Positions 8,178 to 16,617 of a stretch of DNA of 64,000 bases are shown here, in pieces (within the stretch, counting starts at the first letter, position 1; each line of letters opens with the position of its first letter). Origin of the DNA: Alphaproteobacteria bacterium (lineage in GTDB: Bacteria; Pseudomonadota; Alphaproteobacteria; GCA-2731375); the NCBI GenBank assembly GCA_016776605.1, contig JADHTB010000013.1, positions 1-64,000 on the forward strand. The letters run 5' to 3'. Made by a program: the position numbers and the translations under genes. The notes under the pieces were generated by a model that was given only the letters and a program-made list of their open reading frames with translations, did not search any database and was not told where the DNA came from.

Positions 8178-9043
8178 GCGTCGCGGTAGCCGAAATGGTC
8201 GTCCTGGCCGATGATGTAACCCAGGCTGGGTGATGGGAAATGCGCCGGCGCGATCAGCGTGTCGGTATCGGCATAGCGTTCGATAAAGTCGCGCCGCGTC
8301 CGCCGTGATTGCGGTCGGTCTTCGCAGGCCCGGCTGGACCATTCCGGCCGCAGCAGTTGTACCGGATGGTGGATGACATCGCCGCTTAACACCGCGCTGT
8401 CGCCGCCCGAAGTCAGGTTGACGACGACATTGCCGGGGGTATGGCCCGGTGCTGGTTCCAGCCAGACGCCGTGATCGATTTCGTGATCATTATCCACCAA
8501 CACCGCCTGCCCCGCCTCCATCACCGGCAGCACGCTGTCGGCGAAGGCCTGGGGATGGCCGGCGCTGGCATCCAGGCGCATCTGCGCCTCCGCCTGGCGG
8601 TATTCATCGCGGGCGAAGATATAGCGCGCATTGGGAAAGGTCGGCACCCAACGGCCGTCCAGCAGCCGGGTGTTCCAGCCCACATGGTCGGTATGCAGGT
8701 GAGTGCACATGACAAAATCGACCTGTTCGGGCCGCACCCCGGCGGCTGCAAGATCGGCCAGATAATTGCTCTGTTGGTGATGCCATTGGGGGAACACGGC
8801 GCGTTCCTTGTCATTTCCGACACAGGCGTCAACCACGATGATATGGCGCGGGGTACGGACGATATAGCTCTGCACGCAGATCACCAGCTTGCCCGAAACC
8901 GGATCCACATAGCGCGGTTGCAGCCAGTGGGCATGTTCGGCGAATACATCGGGGGTGGATTCGGGAAAGAAATTGTCCGGCGCGATCAGCGGTTCTTCCG
9001 ACTCCACCACCCGCTGTAATTCAAACTCGCCTATATGCCGCAT
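8174..9043 (-). CDS. MBL-fold metallo-hydrolase
   Basis: This 289-residue metallo-beta-lactamase-fold hydrolase has the full dinuclear metal site: THLHTDH (H115, H117, D119, H120), PGHTPG near 205, SGDV near 229, and AHF near 264. The overall plan resembles quorum-quenching lactonases and lactone or ester hydrolases of the AiiA-like group, but the substrate cannot be told. No signal peptide is seen. GGGAGAA precedes the ATG. It lies 18 bp after the enoyl-CoA hydratase gene on the same strand, so both may act in acyl or lactone catabolism. Confidence 0.88.
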   Translation of the reverse strand: MRHIGEFELQRVVESEEPLIAPDNFFPESTPDVFAEHAHWLQPRYVDPVSGKLVICVQSYIVRTPRHIIVVDACVGNDKERAVFPQWHHQQSNYLADLAAAGVRPEQVDFVMCTHLHTDHVGWNTRLLDGRWVPTFPNARYIFARDEYRQAEAQMRLDASAGHPQAFADSVLPVMEAGQAVLVDNDHEIDHGVWLEPAPGHTPGNVVVNLTSGGDSAVLSGDVIHHPVQLLRPEWSSRACEDRPQSRRTRRDFIERYADTDTLIAPAHFPSPSLGYIIGQDDHFGYRDA

Positions 9044-9061
9044 CGTCCTGTTCTCCCGTCT

Positions 9062-9844
9062 TCACGAATGACTGAATTTTGGTTCTTCCTTGGCAAAAAA
9101 TGCCCGCACGCCTTCCGCCCCATCGTGGCTGGCGAAGGTCCGCTCCATCAGTGACAGAACCTGTTCGATGGCCTCATCTTCGGGCATTTCAAAGGACTGG
9201 TCGATGGCAAGTTTACAGGCCTGAAGCGCCACGTTCGGGCGTTTGGCCAATTCCCTGGCCAGCGCCTTTGCCACGTTGCTGGCCAGACCCTTCGGCGCCA
9301 ACCGGTTTATCAGGCCCCAATCAAGGGCCTGGGCGGCGGAAATAGGCTCGCCCAGAAACATCATTTCCTTGGCCCGCGCCGCGCCAATGCGCCTGGTGAC
9401 CCGCAGCGTGCCGCCCGAACCGGGGAACACACCCAGCTTGATTTCGGGCAGGCCCAGTTTCACCGTTTCGTCGGCGACGATCAAATCGCAGCACACCGCC
9501 AGTTCCAGGCCGCCGCCGTAGGCTAGGCCGTTCAACGCCGCGATGGTCGGCTTGGCAAAGCTGTCCAGCTTGGCGCAGGTTTCATTCTCAAAGCGCAGCT
9601 TTTTCTCAACCACGTTGCCATCCCGCAAATAGCCCGGAAATTCGCTGATATCGGACCCGGCGCTAAACGCCCGCTCGCCCGCGCCACGGACGACAAGAAC
9701 CAGCACCGATGGGTCGGCCGCCAGTTCATCAAGCGCGCCGTTCAGGCGCCGGGTCGATTCCAGGGTGGCCAGGTTTAACGGCGGATTGTTGAGGGTTAAA
9801 AGGGCGACGCCCTGGTCAATCTCAATATTTATCTGCTCGGTCAT
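9062..9844 (-). CDS. Enoyl-CoA hydratase/isomerase family protein
   Basis: This 260-residue crotonase-fold enzyme would hydrate or isomerise acyl-CoA thioesters in the cytoplasm. Family marks are the oxyanion-hole segments FSAGSDIS (about residues 60-67) and the Gly-rich YGGGLELAVCCDLIVA. A Glu in LPEIKLGVFPGSGGT sits at the position of a catalytic Glu in hydratases. Length is normal. GGAGG lies seven bases before the ATG. The partner gene downstream encodes an MBL hydrolase. Confidence 0.92.
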   Translation of the reverse strand: MTEQINIEIDQGVALLTLNNPPLNLATLESTRRLNGALDELAADPSVLVLVVRGAGERAFSAGSDISEFPGYLRDGNVVEKKLRFENETCAKLDSFAKPTIAALNGLAYGGGLELAVCCDLIVADETVKLGLPEIKLGVFPGSGGTLRVTRRIGAARAKEMMFLGEPISAAQALDWGLINRLAPKGLASNVAKALARELAKRPNVALQACKLAIDQSFEMPEDEAIEQVLSLMERTFASHDGAEGVRAFFAKEEPKFSHS

Positions 9845-9902
9845 TGCCGCACCTCCATTGCATCGCTCCTGAATGTTTTTTTTGCTCTATTATTTAGGGT
9901 CA

Positions 9903-9927
9903 GAGCGTAGCAGAAACTGATACGCTC
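9903..9927. promoter_or_regulatory. 7-bp inverted repeat in a divergent intergenic region
   Basis: GAGCGTA (9903-9909) and TACGCTC (9921-9927) form a perfect inverted repeat with an 11-base spacer. It lies between the divergent hydratase and ParB-like genes, about 35 bp before the latter. It could be an operator, but there is no direct evidence. Confidence 0.3.
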
Positions 9928-9961
9928 AGGGCGCTACCCACAAATTACCCATGATGAGGCG

Positions 9962-10210
9962 ATGATGGAAAGTACTGTAATCAAGGTCGCTGAAATCTAC
10001 GTGCCGACCAAGCGGCGTAGCACGCTGGATCCGGACAAGGTGGAAACCCTGGCCGAAAGCATCCTGGAAGAAGGCCAAAAAATGCCGATCCAGGTCCGCC
10101 GGGGCAACAACCGCTATGTCCTGATCGAAGGGCTGCACCGCCTGGAAGCCGTCAAATCTCTGGGCGAAAGCACCATCGAAGTCCTGATCGTCGCCGCCCG
10201 CCGCCATTAA
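9962..10210 (+). CDS. Stand-alone ParB/Srx-fold domain protein
   Basis: This 82-residue protein consists only of the ParB N-terminal/sulfiredoxin-like fold. It has a DPDKVETLAESILEEGQKMPIQVR helix-strand section, then LIEGLHRLEAVKSLGE, which corresponds to the nucleotide-binding GxxR box of ParB. There is no helix-turn-helix or dimerisation domain, and no parA nearby, so a role in chromosome partition is unlikely. Such mini-ParB proteins may be nucleotide-binding or nuclease-like; the true function is unknown. Two adjacent ATGs (9962 and 9965) are possible starts. Confidence 0.8.
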   Translation: MMESTVIKVAEIYVPTKRRSTLDPDKVETLAESILEEGQKMPIQVRRGNNRYVLIEGLHRLEAVKSLGESTIEVLIVAARRH

Positions 10211-10235
10211 GGTCGTGACGGACAATTGCCATTTT

Positions 10236-11273
10236 TTAGCCGTTGGGCACCAATATCGGTTTCAACGCCTCGCCCTGCAAAATCAGCTCAAAGCCGCGCG
10301 CGCCCTCGGCCAGGGGCAGTTGGTGGCTCATAACGGGCACCAGATCCACCTTGTTGTTATAAACCAGTTCGGTTGACTGCTCCCAGGTGCGCCAGATACG
10401 CCGGCCATGGATATTGATGATGGTGGGGCAGCGCAACAGCCATTGGGTCAGATCCAGTTCCATGGGGTGGGCGGGGGCGCCGACCAGACGAAAATCGCCG
10501 CCCTTGGTCAGGGACGCCATGGCGGCGCGAAAGCCTGCCTCCTGGCCGGAAAACTCGATGGCCACATCAACGCCAACCTGGCCGGTGACATCCCCCACCG
10601 CGGCCGCCAGATCGACCGCCACGGGATTAAAACTATAATCCGCGCCCATCTGTTCGGCCTGATTGCGGCGCAAGGCATTGGGATCGGCCGCGATAACCTG
10701 CCGCGCGCCCAGGGCACGGGCCGCCGCCACCGCCATCAGACCAATGGGGCCGCAGCCGTTGATCAAAACGCGTAGGTCCGCCACGCCACTGCCTTCCAGG
10801 CAGGCATGCACGGCGATGCCGAAGGGTTCCAGCATGGCGGCGATTTCATGCGGCAGTTCGGCTGGATTGCGCCAGGCTATGCGGGCCGGCACCACGACAT
10901 AATCGGCGAAGGCGCCATCAATATCGATGCCGGGATACTGCGTCGCCTCGCACAAATGCGCCCGGTCACGCCGGCAGGGATCGCAGGTGCCGCAAAATAT
11001 ATGGCTTTCCAACGAAACATGGTCACCGATGGCCAGATCCTCGACACCATCGCCCAGTTGATCGATCACGCCGCTGACTTCATGGCCCAGAATACGCGGC
11101 AAGGCCATGCGCCGGGCCATGCGCGGGGCCCAGTGATAGATTTGCATATCCGTACCGCAGATCCCGGCGGCGGCGACCTTCAGGCGGATTTCGCCGGGGC
11201 CGGCATCAGGCACCGCATGTTCCGTCAGCGCAATGCCGCCAACGCCACTCTCAATTTTCGATAATCCAAACAT
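10236..11273 (-). CDS. Zinc-dependent medium-chain alcohol dehydrogenase
   Basis: This 345-residue MDR-family dehydrogenase oxidises an unknown alcohol with NAD(P). The catalytic zinc region is visible as GICGTD and GHEVSGVI. A structural-zinc loop CGTCDPCRRDRAHLC and an intact Rossmann motif NGCGPIGLM followed by a VIAADP strand end are present. It resembles threonine or sorbitol dehydrogenases in layout. It is the last gene of a minus-strand group after the Rieske beta-subunit gene (29-bp gap), so it may process the dihydrodiol or alcohol product. The ATG at 11273 is preferred to an upstream TTG. Confidence 0.87.
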   Translation of the reverse strand: MFGLSKIESGVGGIALTEHAVPDAGPGEIRLKVAAAGICGTDMQIYHWAPRMARRMALPRILGHEVSGVIDQLGDGVEDLAIGDHVSLESHIFCGTCDPCRRDRAHLCEATQYPGIDIDGAFADYVVVPARIAWRNPAELPHEIAAMLEPFGIAVHACLEGSGVADLRVLINGCGPIGLMAVAAARALGARQVIAADPNALRRNQAEQMGADYSFNPVAVDLAAAVGDVTGQVGVDVAIEFSGQEAGFRAAMASLTKGGDFRLVGAPAHPMELDLTQWLLRCPTIINIHGRRIWRTWEQSTELVYNNKVDLVPVMSHQLPLAEGARGFELILQGEALKPILVPNG

Positions 11274-11302
11274 TATCAATCCACTAAAGACTTATTTTAA
11301 TG

Positions 11303-11803
11303 CTAAATCTGATGAATATCGACGGCGCCATCGATGACATCTTCCAGCAGCACGATTTTCTTGCGACCGATGCGCAGGCCCTGCCCCACGCGGCGCAGTT
11401 CATATTCGTACCAACCGCCGCGCATTTGCTTGCCCATGCGGCTATCGACGGACAGGGTCAGCCACTTCGCCGAAGCGGAAACAACCGCCTCATCACTGTC
11501 CAGCAGGCGCACCGTATCAACCAGGTGCGAGGTTCGCGACAGGGGCATCTCGGCATAGGCCTGGCCTGATGATATGCGGTGCAGGCGGGCCGCCAGCCCC
11601 GGCTTGCCGACGATGTAGATCATATTGACCTGCATCTCCGGATCGTCGCCCAGCTCGTCCTCGGACAGCCATGCGGGCACCCAATAGACGCAGTCATCCA
11701 CATACAGCGCCAGCCATTCGTCCCAGCGTTGACGGTCCAGCAGGTCTGCCTCCAGATACAGCAGATCGCGGACCTGATCGTATAAATCAGTCTTCATGCT
11801 CAT
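11303..11803 (-). CDS. Aromatic-ring-hydroxylating dioxygenase, beta subunit
   Basis: This 166-residue protein has the cystatin-like fold of the small subunit of Rieske-type ring-hydroxylating dioxygenases. Typical segments are an acidic N-terminal LLYLEADLLDRQRWDEWLALY, then YWVPAW, and later the SHLVDTVRLL and SAKWLTLSVDS strands. It has a structural role in the alpha3beta3 hexamer and no redox centre. Its start overlaps the end of the alpha-subunit gene by 17 bp, which implies translational coupling. No ferredoxin or reductase gene is adjacent. Confidence 0.9.
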   Translation of the reverse strand: MSMKTDLYDQVRDLLYLEADLLDRQRWDEWLALYVDDCVYWVPAWLSEDELGDDPEMQVNMIYIVGKPGLAARLHRISSGQAYAEMPLSRTSHLVDTVRLLDSDEAVVSASAKWLTLSVDSRMGKQMRGGWYEYELRRVGQGLRIGRKKIVLLEDVIDGAVDIHQI

Positions 11804-13124
11804 CCATCAGGGCGGCCCAATGGCGGAAATAGCCATGATACAGGGTTTCATGGTCCCAACGTCCGGCGCTGCTCTGCACATCGGCGCCGATGGCCTTGGC
11901 AGGCGCATCCGGCCCCTGGGTGAGCATTGCCAGGCCGCGATCCATATCGTTGCGGCGCGCCTGTGGGGCATGGGCGCCGATCTGGCAATCTTCCAGGGCC
12001 GCCAGATCATCCGGCGTGGCCATGCCCGTGACCATGAAGAAATCCTCGAACTTGCGCAACCGGGCCATGCGCGCGGTGCGGCTTTCCCCCTTGGGGGCGA
12101 TGCAATAGACCCGTACTTCCGTGCGGTCGGGCGATAGTGGGCGGAACACCCTGATCTGGGTCGATGACTGATCCATCAATTGCACGTTGGGAAATAGGAA
12201 CAGGTTGCGGCCACGGCGTAGCATCCAGTCCACCTTTTCCGGGGCAAAGCTTTCCAGCAGGCGTGCCTCGGCCTCGAACAGCGGCGCCACGGCGGGGTTG
12301 GCGCGGCCGGCCCAGATCATGTTGTGGCCATTGCCGATATCATAACAGCCCGTCGGCACGGTGCCTTGGATACGGCCCGCTTCCGTGGGCCGTTTGCCGG
12401 CGTTGTCGCCCAGGGCCTCGCGCCGGCCCATGGCCTGTCCGAACACCCGATGCACCGTGCTGACGTGATAGCCATCGACGCCGTTTTCCGCCTGCATCTT
12501 CCAATTGCCACGGATCAGATAGGTTTGCTGGCCGGGCACCACTTCCAGGCCCTCGGGCGATTGGTCACAAAGCAAATCGATGAAAGGCCGCGCCGCGCCC
12601 AAATGATCCTCCAGCGCGCCAACCTCCGGGTCCAGGCAGGCAAAAACAAAACCGCGATAGCTGCCAACGCGGGCCACCGGCGTCAGGCCATAATTTTCCC
12701 GTCCGATGCCGCCAGGCCAGCCCTCGTCCTCGTCCTTGACCTTGATGCAATCGCCTTCGGTGTTGAAGCACCAGCCGTGAAAACGGCAGACCAGGGTACG
12801 CGCCCGGCCCTGCCGGCGCGGCGTCAGCACGGCGCCGCGATGGGCACAGGCGTTGATGAAGGCGCCGACAGCGCCCGTTCGTTGGCGAATGGCAAAGACC
12901 GGCTGGGCGCCTATATAGCTGGCGTAATAGTCGCCATGGCTGGCGATCTGGCTTTCGTGGCACAGATAGACCCAGCTGCGTTCGAATATCTGGCGCAGCT
13001 CGGCGGCGAAAATATCCGGGTCGGTGTAGATCCGCCTATCGACGCGAAAGCGGGCCGGATCGGCGCTTTCCGTGATCATCTGCCCCAATGGCGGCAGGTG
13101 GTGCGGCCTATTTCGCCCGGTCAT
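11787..13124 (-). CDS. Aromatic-ring-hydroxylating dioxygenase, alpha subunit
   Basis: This 445-residue large subunit of a Rieske non-haem iron oxygenase is cytoplasmic and would oxygenate an aromatic or related substrate. The Rieske [2Fe-2S] ligands are C93, H95, C113 and H116 (CAHRGA...CRFHGW). The mononuclear iron site shows D217 bridging to H220 and H225 (DGYHVSTVH), with an acidic residue near 382 as the third ligand. Its ATG overlaps the TGA of the upstream DUF2478 gene (ATGA), and its end overlaps the beta-subunit gene. The substrate cannot be predicted. Confidence 0.94.
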   Translation of the reverse strand: MTGRNRPHHLPPLGQMITESADPARFRVDRRIYTDPDIFAAELRQIFERSWVYLCHESQIASHGDYYASYIGAQPVFAIRQRTGAVGAFINACAHRGAVLTPRRQGRARTLVCRFHGWCFNTEGDCIKVKDEDEGWPGGIGRENYGLTPVARVGSYRGFVFACLDPEVGALEDHLGAARPFIDLLCDQSPEGLEVVPGQQTYLIRGNWKMQAENGVDGYHVSTVHRVFGQAMGRREALGDNAGKRPTEAGRIQGTVPTGCYDIGNGHNMIWAGRANPAVAPLFEAEARLLESFAPEKVDWMLRRGRNLFLFPNVQLMDQSSTQIRVFRPLSPDRTEVRVYCIAPKGESRTARMARLRKFEDFFMVTGMATPDDLAALEDCQIGAHAPQARRNDMDRGLAMLTQGPDAPAKAIGADVQSSAGRWDHETLYHGYFRHWAALMDEHED

Positions 13125-13672
13125 GGATCATGGTGGACACCGGCCCACCATGTGCGGAACGCCGCCACATCGTAAGGCAGGGTGTCGCCCAACTCGCCGC
13201 TGCGTTCCTGCCAAAGCTCCAGGGCGAACTGGGGCACCGCGATCAACAGGGGGATTTCCTCGGCGATGGCCGCGAATATCTCGTCGTTCAGGCCCTGGCC
13301 TTTTTGTTCCTGTTCGCCGAATTTCTCCAACACGATCAGATCCACGCCCTCGCGGATGGCCCGGCGCAGGGCCTCGGTGGACTCCGTCAAGGCCGCGGTA
13401 TCCAATGAACAGGTGTTATTTTCCAGATTTTCCCTGGTCGGCCGGTTAATGGCGATCCGCTGCCCGTTATCCAGCGCCACCATATCGATGCCGGTCATCT
13501 TGCCATCCGCGTCCCGCAAAATTTCCTGCACCAGCCCGCCAACCCGCACGCCCTTGGCGCGCAGTTCCGCCGCGAAATCCGACAATGCATCGCGGTCCTG
13601 CAAATCCCGCGCATACACGGCCGCCGCGAACGGCGCGACTTCATCCCGGGCTGAAGGCTTATTCTGGCTCAT
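13121..13672 (-). CDS. DUF2478 family protein
   Basis: This 183-residue protein resembles DUF2478, a family usually found with molybdate uptake or molybdoenzyme genes. The recognisable core is GVRVGGLVQEI near residues 41-51 and the C-terminal VDLIVLEKFGEQEQKGQGL with IPLLIAVP. The fold is probably P-loop-like, but a clear Walker A is not visible. It is the first gene of the Rieske oxygenase operon, overlapping the alpha-subunit start by four bases, and lies 31 kb from the window's modABC genes. Its function is unknown. Confidence 0.75.
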   Translation of the reverse strand: MSQNKPSARDEVAPFAAAVYARDLQDRDALSDFAAELRAKGVRVGGLVQEILRDADGKMTGIDMVALDNGQRIAINRPTRENLENNTCSLDTAALTESTEALRRAIREGVDLIVLEKFGEQEQKGQGLNDEIFAAIAEEIPLLIAVPQFALELWQERSGELGDTLPYDVAAFRTWWAGVHHDP

Positions 13673-13821
13673 GGCGGCTTAATCCAATCCAGCTGTATTC
13701 ATTATGGGCAATCTATGCGACTTCGGGGCATGCTTCAATATGGCGCGGCCAAGCGGCATTGAACCAACATGCCTCCAGTTGTGATAATAGCGTAATGGGA
13801 CAGGGCAAAGGATATGGCGTT

Positions 13822-14430
13822 ATGAGTAAACAGGAATCCTGGGAAGACCGCTACGCGGGCGACGGCTATCTGTTCGGAACCCAGCCCAACGATTTCCTGG
13901 CCGAGGAAACCGCCCGTCTGGTGCCGGGCGCCCGCGCCCTGTCCGTGGCCGATGGCGAGGGACGCAATGGCGTCTGGCTGGCGCAACAAGGCCAGGACGT
14001 GGTCTCGGTTGATTTTTCCCGCAACGGCCTGGCCAAGGCGGACGCCCTGGCCGCCCAGCGGGGCGTATCAATCGAAACCGTGCAGGCCGATCTGTTCCAC
14101 TGGGACTGGCCGGTAGGGGCGTTCGATCTGGTGGTGGCCTTTTTTATCCACCCAGGTCCACAGGAACAGCCCGTCCTGCTCAACGCCATGTATCAGGCCT
14201 TGAACCCCGGCGGGCTGCTGATCTTCGAGGCCTACGCCAAGGCCCAGGCCAACAACGAATACGGCGGCCCCGGTGACCCGGCGCACCTTTATTCCAGCGC
14301 CATCCTACGCCAGGCCCTCGACCGGGCCGAGATACTGCTGCTGCAGGAGAAATCCATCATCCGGCGCAGCGGTCGCTTTCCCGGCAAACCGGCCGACGTC
14401 GTCCGCTGTATCGCGAAACGCGCCGGGTGA
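13822..14430 (+). CDS. Class I SAM-dependent methyltransferase
   Basis: This 202-residue methyltransferase resembles the TehB-like group. Features are an N-terminal WEDRYAGDGYLFGTQPNDFL, SAM-binding motif I ALSVADGEGRNGVWLAQQG, the acidic end of strand 2 (VVSVDFS), and a motif near FDLVVAFF. Acceptor substrates of this group are diverse (tellurite, selenium or small thiols), and none can be inferred here. The frame stays open upstream, but the ATG at 13822 gives the conserved N-terminus and has AAAGGA before it. It converges with the NIPSNAP gene. Confidence 0.85.
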   Translation: MSKQESWEDRYAGDGYLFGTQPNDFLAEETARLVPGARALSVADGEGRNGVWLAQQGQDVVSVDFSRNGLAKADALAAQRGVSIETVQADLFHWDWPVGAFDLVVAFFIHPGPQEQPVLLNAMYQALNPGGLLIFEAYAKAQANNEYGGPGDPAHLYSSAILRQALDRAEILLLQEKSIIRRSGRFPGKPADVVRCIAKRAG

Positions 14431-14440
14431 ACAAGAAGCC

Positions 14441-14767
14441 CTAGCGCATAGTGGATTTCGTAGTTGGGACGATCCGCGTCACCACATTGTTCGGCCGGTC
14501 GAGATAGTCGGGAACCCGCGGGGACATCTCGTTTTTCCAATAATCCGACTCATAGACCGCCTTGTACAGCGCTTCCCGCTGTTCTTCGCTTTCGAAACGG
14601 CGCAGCCAGACATAGATGCTGTCGTCTTCCTCGCCCCGGAAACTGCCACAAATAACCATGCCTTTCGAGACCTGGAAAGGAATGATCTCCTCCTCCATGA
14701 TCTTGATCCATTCGTCCATCTTACCGGGAAGCACTTTATATTGACGATGTTCATAAAAGGCGGTCAT
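14441..14767 (-). CDS. NIPSNAP family protein
   Basis: This 108-residue dimeric alpha-beta barrel protein is of the NIPSNAP type. It shows EHRQYKVLPGKMDEWIKI at the start, YVWLRRFES in the middle and a conserved ALYKAVYESDYWKNE helix. Such proteins are often accessory to catabolic pathways, with no clear reaction known. Length is typical. A GAGGTAACC element precedes the ATG. Confidence 0.85.
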   Translation of the reverse strand: MTAFYEHRQYKVLPGKMDEWIKIMEEEIIPFQVSKGMVICGSFRGEEDDSIYVWLRRFESEEQREALYKAVYESDYWKNEMSPRVPDYLDRPNNVVTRIVPTTKSTMR

Positions 14768-14872
14768 AGGGGTTACCTCTGCGTAAGTTGATAGACAAAT
14801 GTTGAATTATTGGCCGCAGTGTAGGGGATATCCCGGCCACCGTGAAGCGCTGGATTTGTCGGTGCCGAGGCA

Positions 14873-15163
14873 TCATGCCGCCGGCAACAATCTTTCGACC
14901 TTGATTTTATCGGCATGTTTCATGGCCTGCGCCAGATCGTAGGCCGCTTGCAGGCGCAACCATGTATCGGCCCCGCCGCCAAAAGCCTTATGGAGCCGAA
15001 TGGCCATTTCCGGTGAAATGCCCGCATGGCAATTCACAATGTCGGAAAGCTGTTTCCGGCTGATGCACAACCGTTTCGCCGCCTCGGTGACGTTTAGACC
15101 TAGCGGCTCTAGACAATCATGCCGCACGGAAAGCCCTGGATGCGGTGGCGACTTCATGGGCAT
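14873..15163 (-). CDS. higA: HigA-type antitoxin
   Basis: This 96-residue XRE-family helix-turn-helix protein is of the HigA/VapI type. It carries [25 protein letters not shown], an HTH ([23 protein letters not shown]) and the [13 protein letters not shown] tail typical of HigA. It would neutralise the HigB toxin and repress its own operon. It starts 12 bp after the toxin gene, giving the toxin-first order characteristic of higBA. AGGAGG precedes the ATG. Confidence 0.93.
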   Translation of the reverse strand: MPMKSPPHPGLSVRHDCLEPLGLNVTEAAKRLCISRKQLSDIVNCHAGISPEMAIRLHKAFGGGADTWLRLQAAYDLAQAMKHADKIKVERLLPAA

Positions 15164-15175
15164 TATTTTTTCCTC

Positions 15176-15454
15176 CTAATGATAGTCAATCAAATCGACG
15201 TCGCTGGCGTGGCCGCCTTCAAACCGAAAGACGATACGCCAGTTGCCCGACACCGTAATCGACCAGAAACCCGCAAGATCCCCTTTGAGCGGATGCAGCT
15301 TGAAACCGGGCAGATCCATGTGACCCACCACGGAAGCCTCTTCGAGGCGGGCGAGTATGCGCTCGATCTTGTCCGCATATGCCGGTTGCACCTTCCGTCG
15401 ATCAGCTTTCTCAAAAAGTTGCTTGAGGCCTTTGTTGCGAAAGCTCCGAATCAT
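15176..15454 (-). CDS. higB: HigB-type toxin (RelE superfamily)
   Basis: This 92-residue RelE/HigB-fold mRNA interferase is expected to cut mRNA at the ribosome. The N-terminus MIRSFRNKGLKQLFEKADRR and the C-terminal SGNWRIVFRFEGGHASDVDLIDYH match the HigB/plasmid-maintenance killer family, including the conserved terminal YH. Length is normal and no disruption is seen. Its own promoter would lie in the AT-rich stretch 15455-15554, shared with the divergent HEPN-like gene. Confidence 0.93.
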   Translation of the reverse strand: MIRSFRNKGLKQLFEKADRRKVQPAYADKIERILARLEEASVVGHMDLPGFKLHPLKGDLAGFWSITVSGNWRIVFRFEGGHASDVDLIDYH

Positions 15455-15554
15455 ATGTTAAGTGTAACCTCTCACCTATCATTTTTCAAGATATTTATGG
15501 GATCTAAAACATTTCAAAATTCGACTAAGATCGGAACTGTCCCCGACTAAACTT

Positions 15555-16448
15555 ATGAATTATTCAAGAAACGAGACGCGACCCCGACGTTTCCGTTGTA
15601 ACGGTGTAAGATGCCCGATGGTAAAAATTGTAATAAAGCAGCCAACGACTAAGGCAGTCAGCCATCCGGTGACCGCCCGCCTTGTCGTACAAATGTTCGA
15701 TGCTATTAAATTGTCGAGCCTTGATAAGGAAATACAAGACGATGTGCTTAGGGCTTGTATGGGCGATTTACAGTCCCGACTCGGAAAATGTTGGGATATA
15801 TGGGAACGGCTGGAAGTAGAACAGAAGCGTTGCAACGACGAATATATTCCGTCTGACGCCTTAGGTATTCAGATCCCACAAATATTTGGGATAGAGCGGG
15901 AAGTCGACAATTTCCTATATGAGGCCAAAAATTTGTTGAGGGATTTATTGAATCGCGTCGTCAGTCGCTGTTTCCCTGACATCGACTTCTCCGATGCCAG
16001 TTCGTTTTTCGACTCTAAAAACGATGGCGATGGACCATTTGTTCGCTGGGCAGAATTAAAATTTGGGCTAGATGACGACTTCACAAAGATGCTTCGAGAG
16101 GATCAAGAATGGATTGCCGAACTTGTTCGAAAGCGAAATTCCGTAGAGCATCCTGCCGAACGTTCTGGAACTTTGACGGTACAGAATATTGAGGCTCTTT
16201 ACGACGGTCGGATTGTTGCTCCAATTTGGCAGCGAACAGGAACCGACGCAGAGTTTATATCCGTTGGAATGGCTACCTATTGCCAGCACCTTCTCAGTTT
16301 TGCTGAAGAGGTGATTATTTTTGGATGTATACAAAAATCCGCGTTAACTCAATCTATCACCTTCGCTGAAATTCCCGAAAGTGACCGTGACCCGAAATGC
16401 CCCGTACGTTATCAAGCCTGCTTCAAAGGGGGAGTGATACAAGACTAA
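15555..16448 (+). CDS. Uncharacterised protein with HEPN-like motif
   Basis: I do not recognise a named family. The predicted 297-residue protein is largely helical. It contains RNSVEHP, in which R194 and H199 form an R-x4-H pattern like the catalytic motif of HEPN ribonucleases, inside the helix EWIAELVRKRNSVEH. Base composition is clearly more AT-rich than the surrounding genes, which suggests transfer. It is divergent from higBA and about 100 bp away. The start is uncertain: ATG at 15618 would remove 21 residues, and neither start has a strong ribosome-binding site. A defence or toxin role is inference. Confidence 0.65.
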   Translation: MNYSRNETRPRRFRCNGVRCPMVKIVIKQPTTKAVSHPVTARLVVQMFDAIKLSSLDKEIQDDVLRACMGDLQSRLGKCWDIWERLEVEQKRCNDEYIPSDALGIQIPQIFGIEREVDNFLYEAKNLLRDLLNRVVSRCFPDIDFSDASSFFDSKNDGDGPFVRWAELKFGLDDDFTKMLREDQEWIAELVRKRNSVEHPAERSGTLTVQNIEALYDGRIVAPIWQRTGTDAEFISVGMATYCQHLLSFAEEVIIFGCIQKSALTQSITFAEIPESDRDPKCPVRYQACFKGGVIQD

Positions 16449-16617
16449 TCCTAAATGGTTTTTCGCATCGGGAGGTGATCAAAAACGATTTCTGCGGTCA
16501 TAGCCCATAGCAACAAGTGTAGGGGTCACGTCTTGAATTGTGAATTGCATCGAGTTTGAGGTGGCATCAAATTTGAAGGTTCGTCACCCCTTCCCTCACA
16601 AATCCGGTCCCGACGCT

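Noticed and set aside
9962..10210. ParB-like gene as sign of a plasmid or replication origin
   Set aside because: No parA, repA, iterons or parS-like repeats were found around it.
12324..13175. Plus-strand open frame of 283 codons
   Set aside because: It is antisense to the Rieske alpha-subunit gene and shows no family features.
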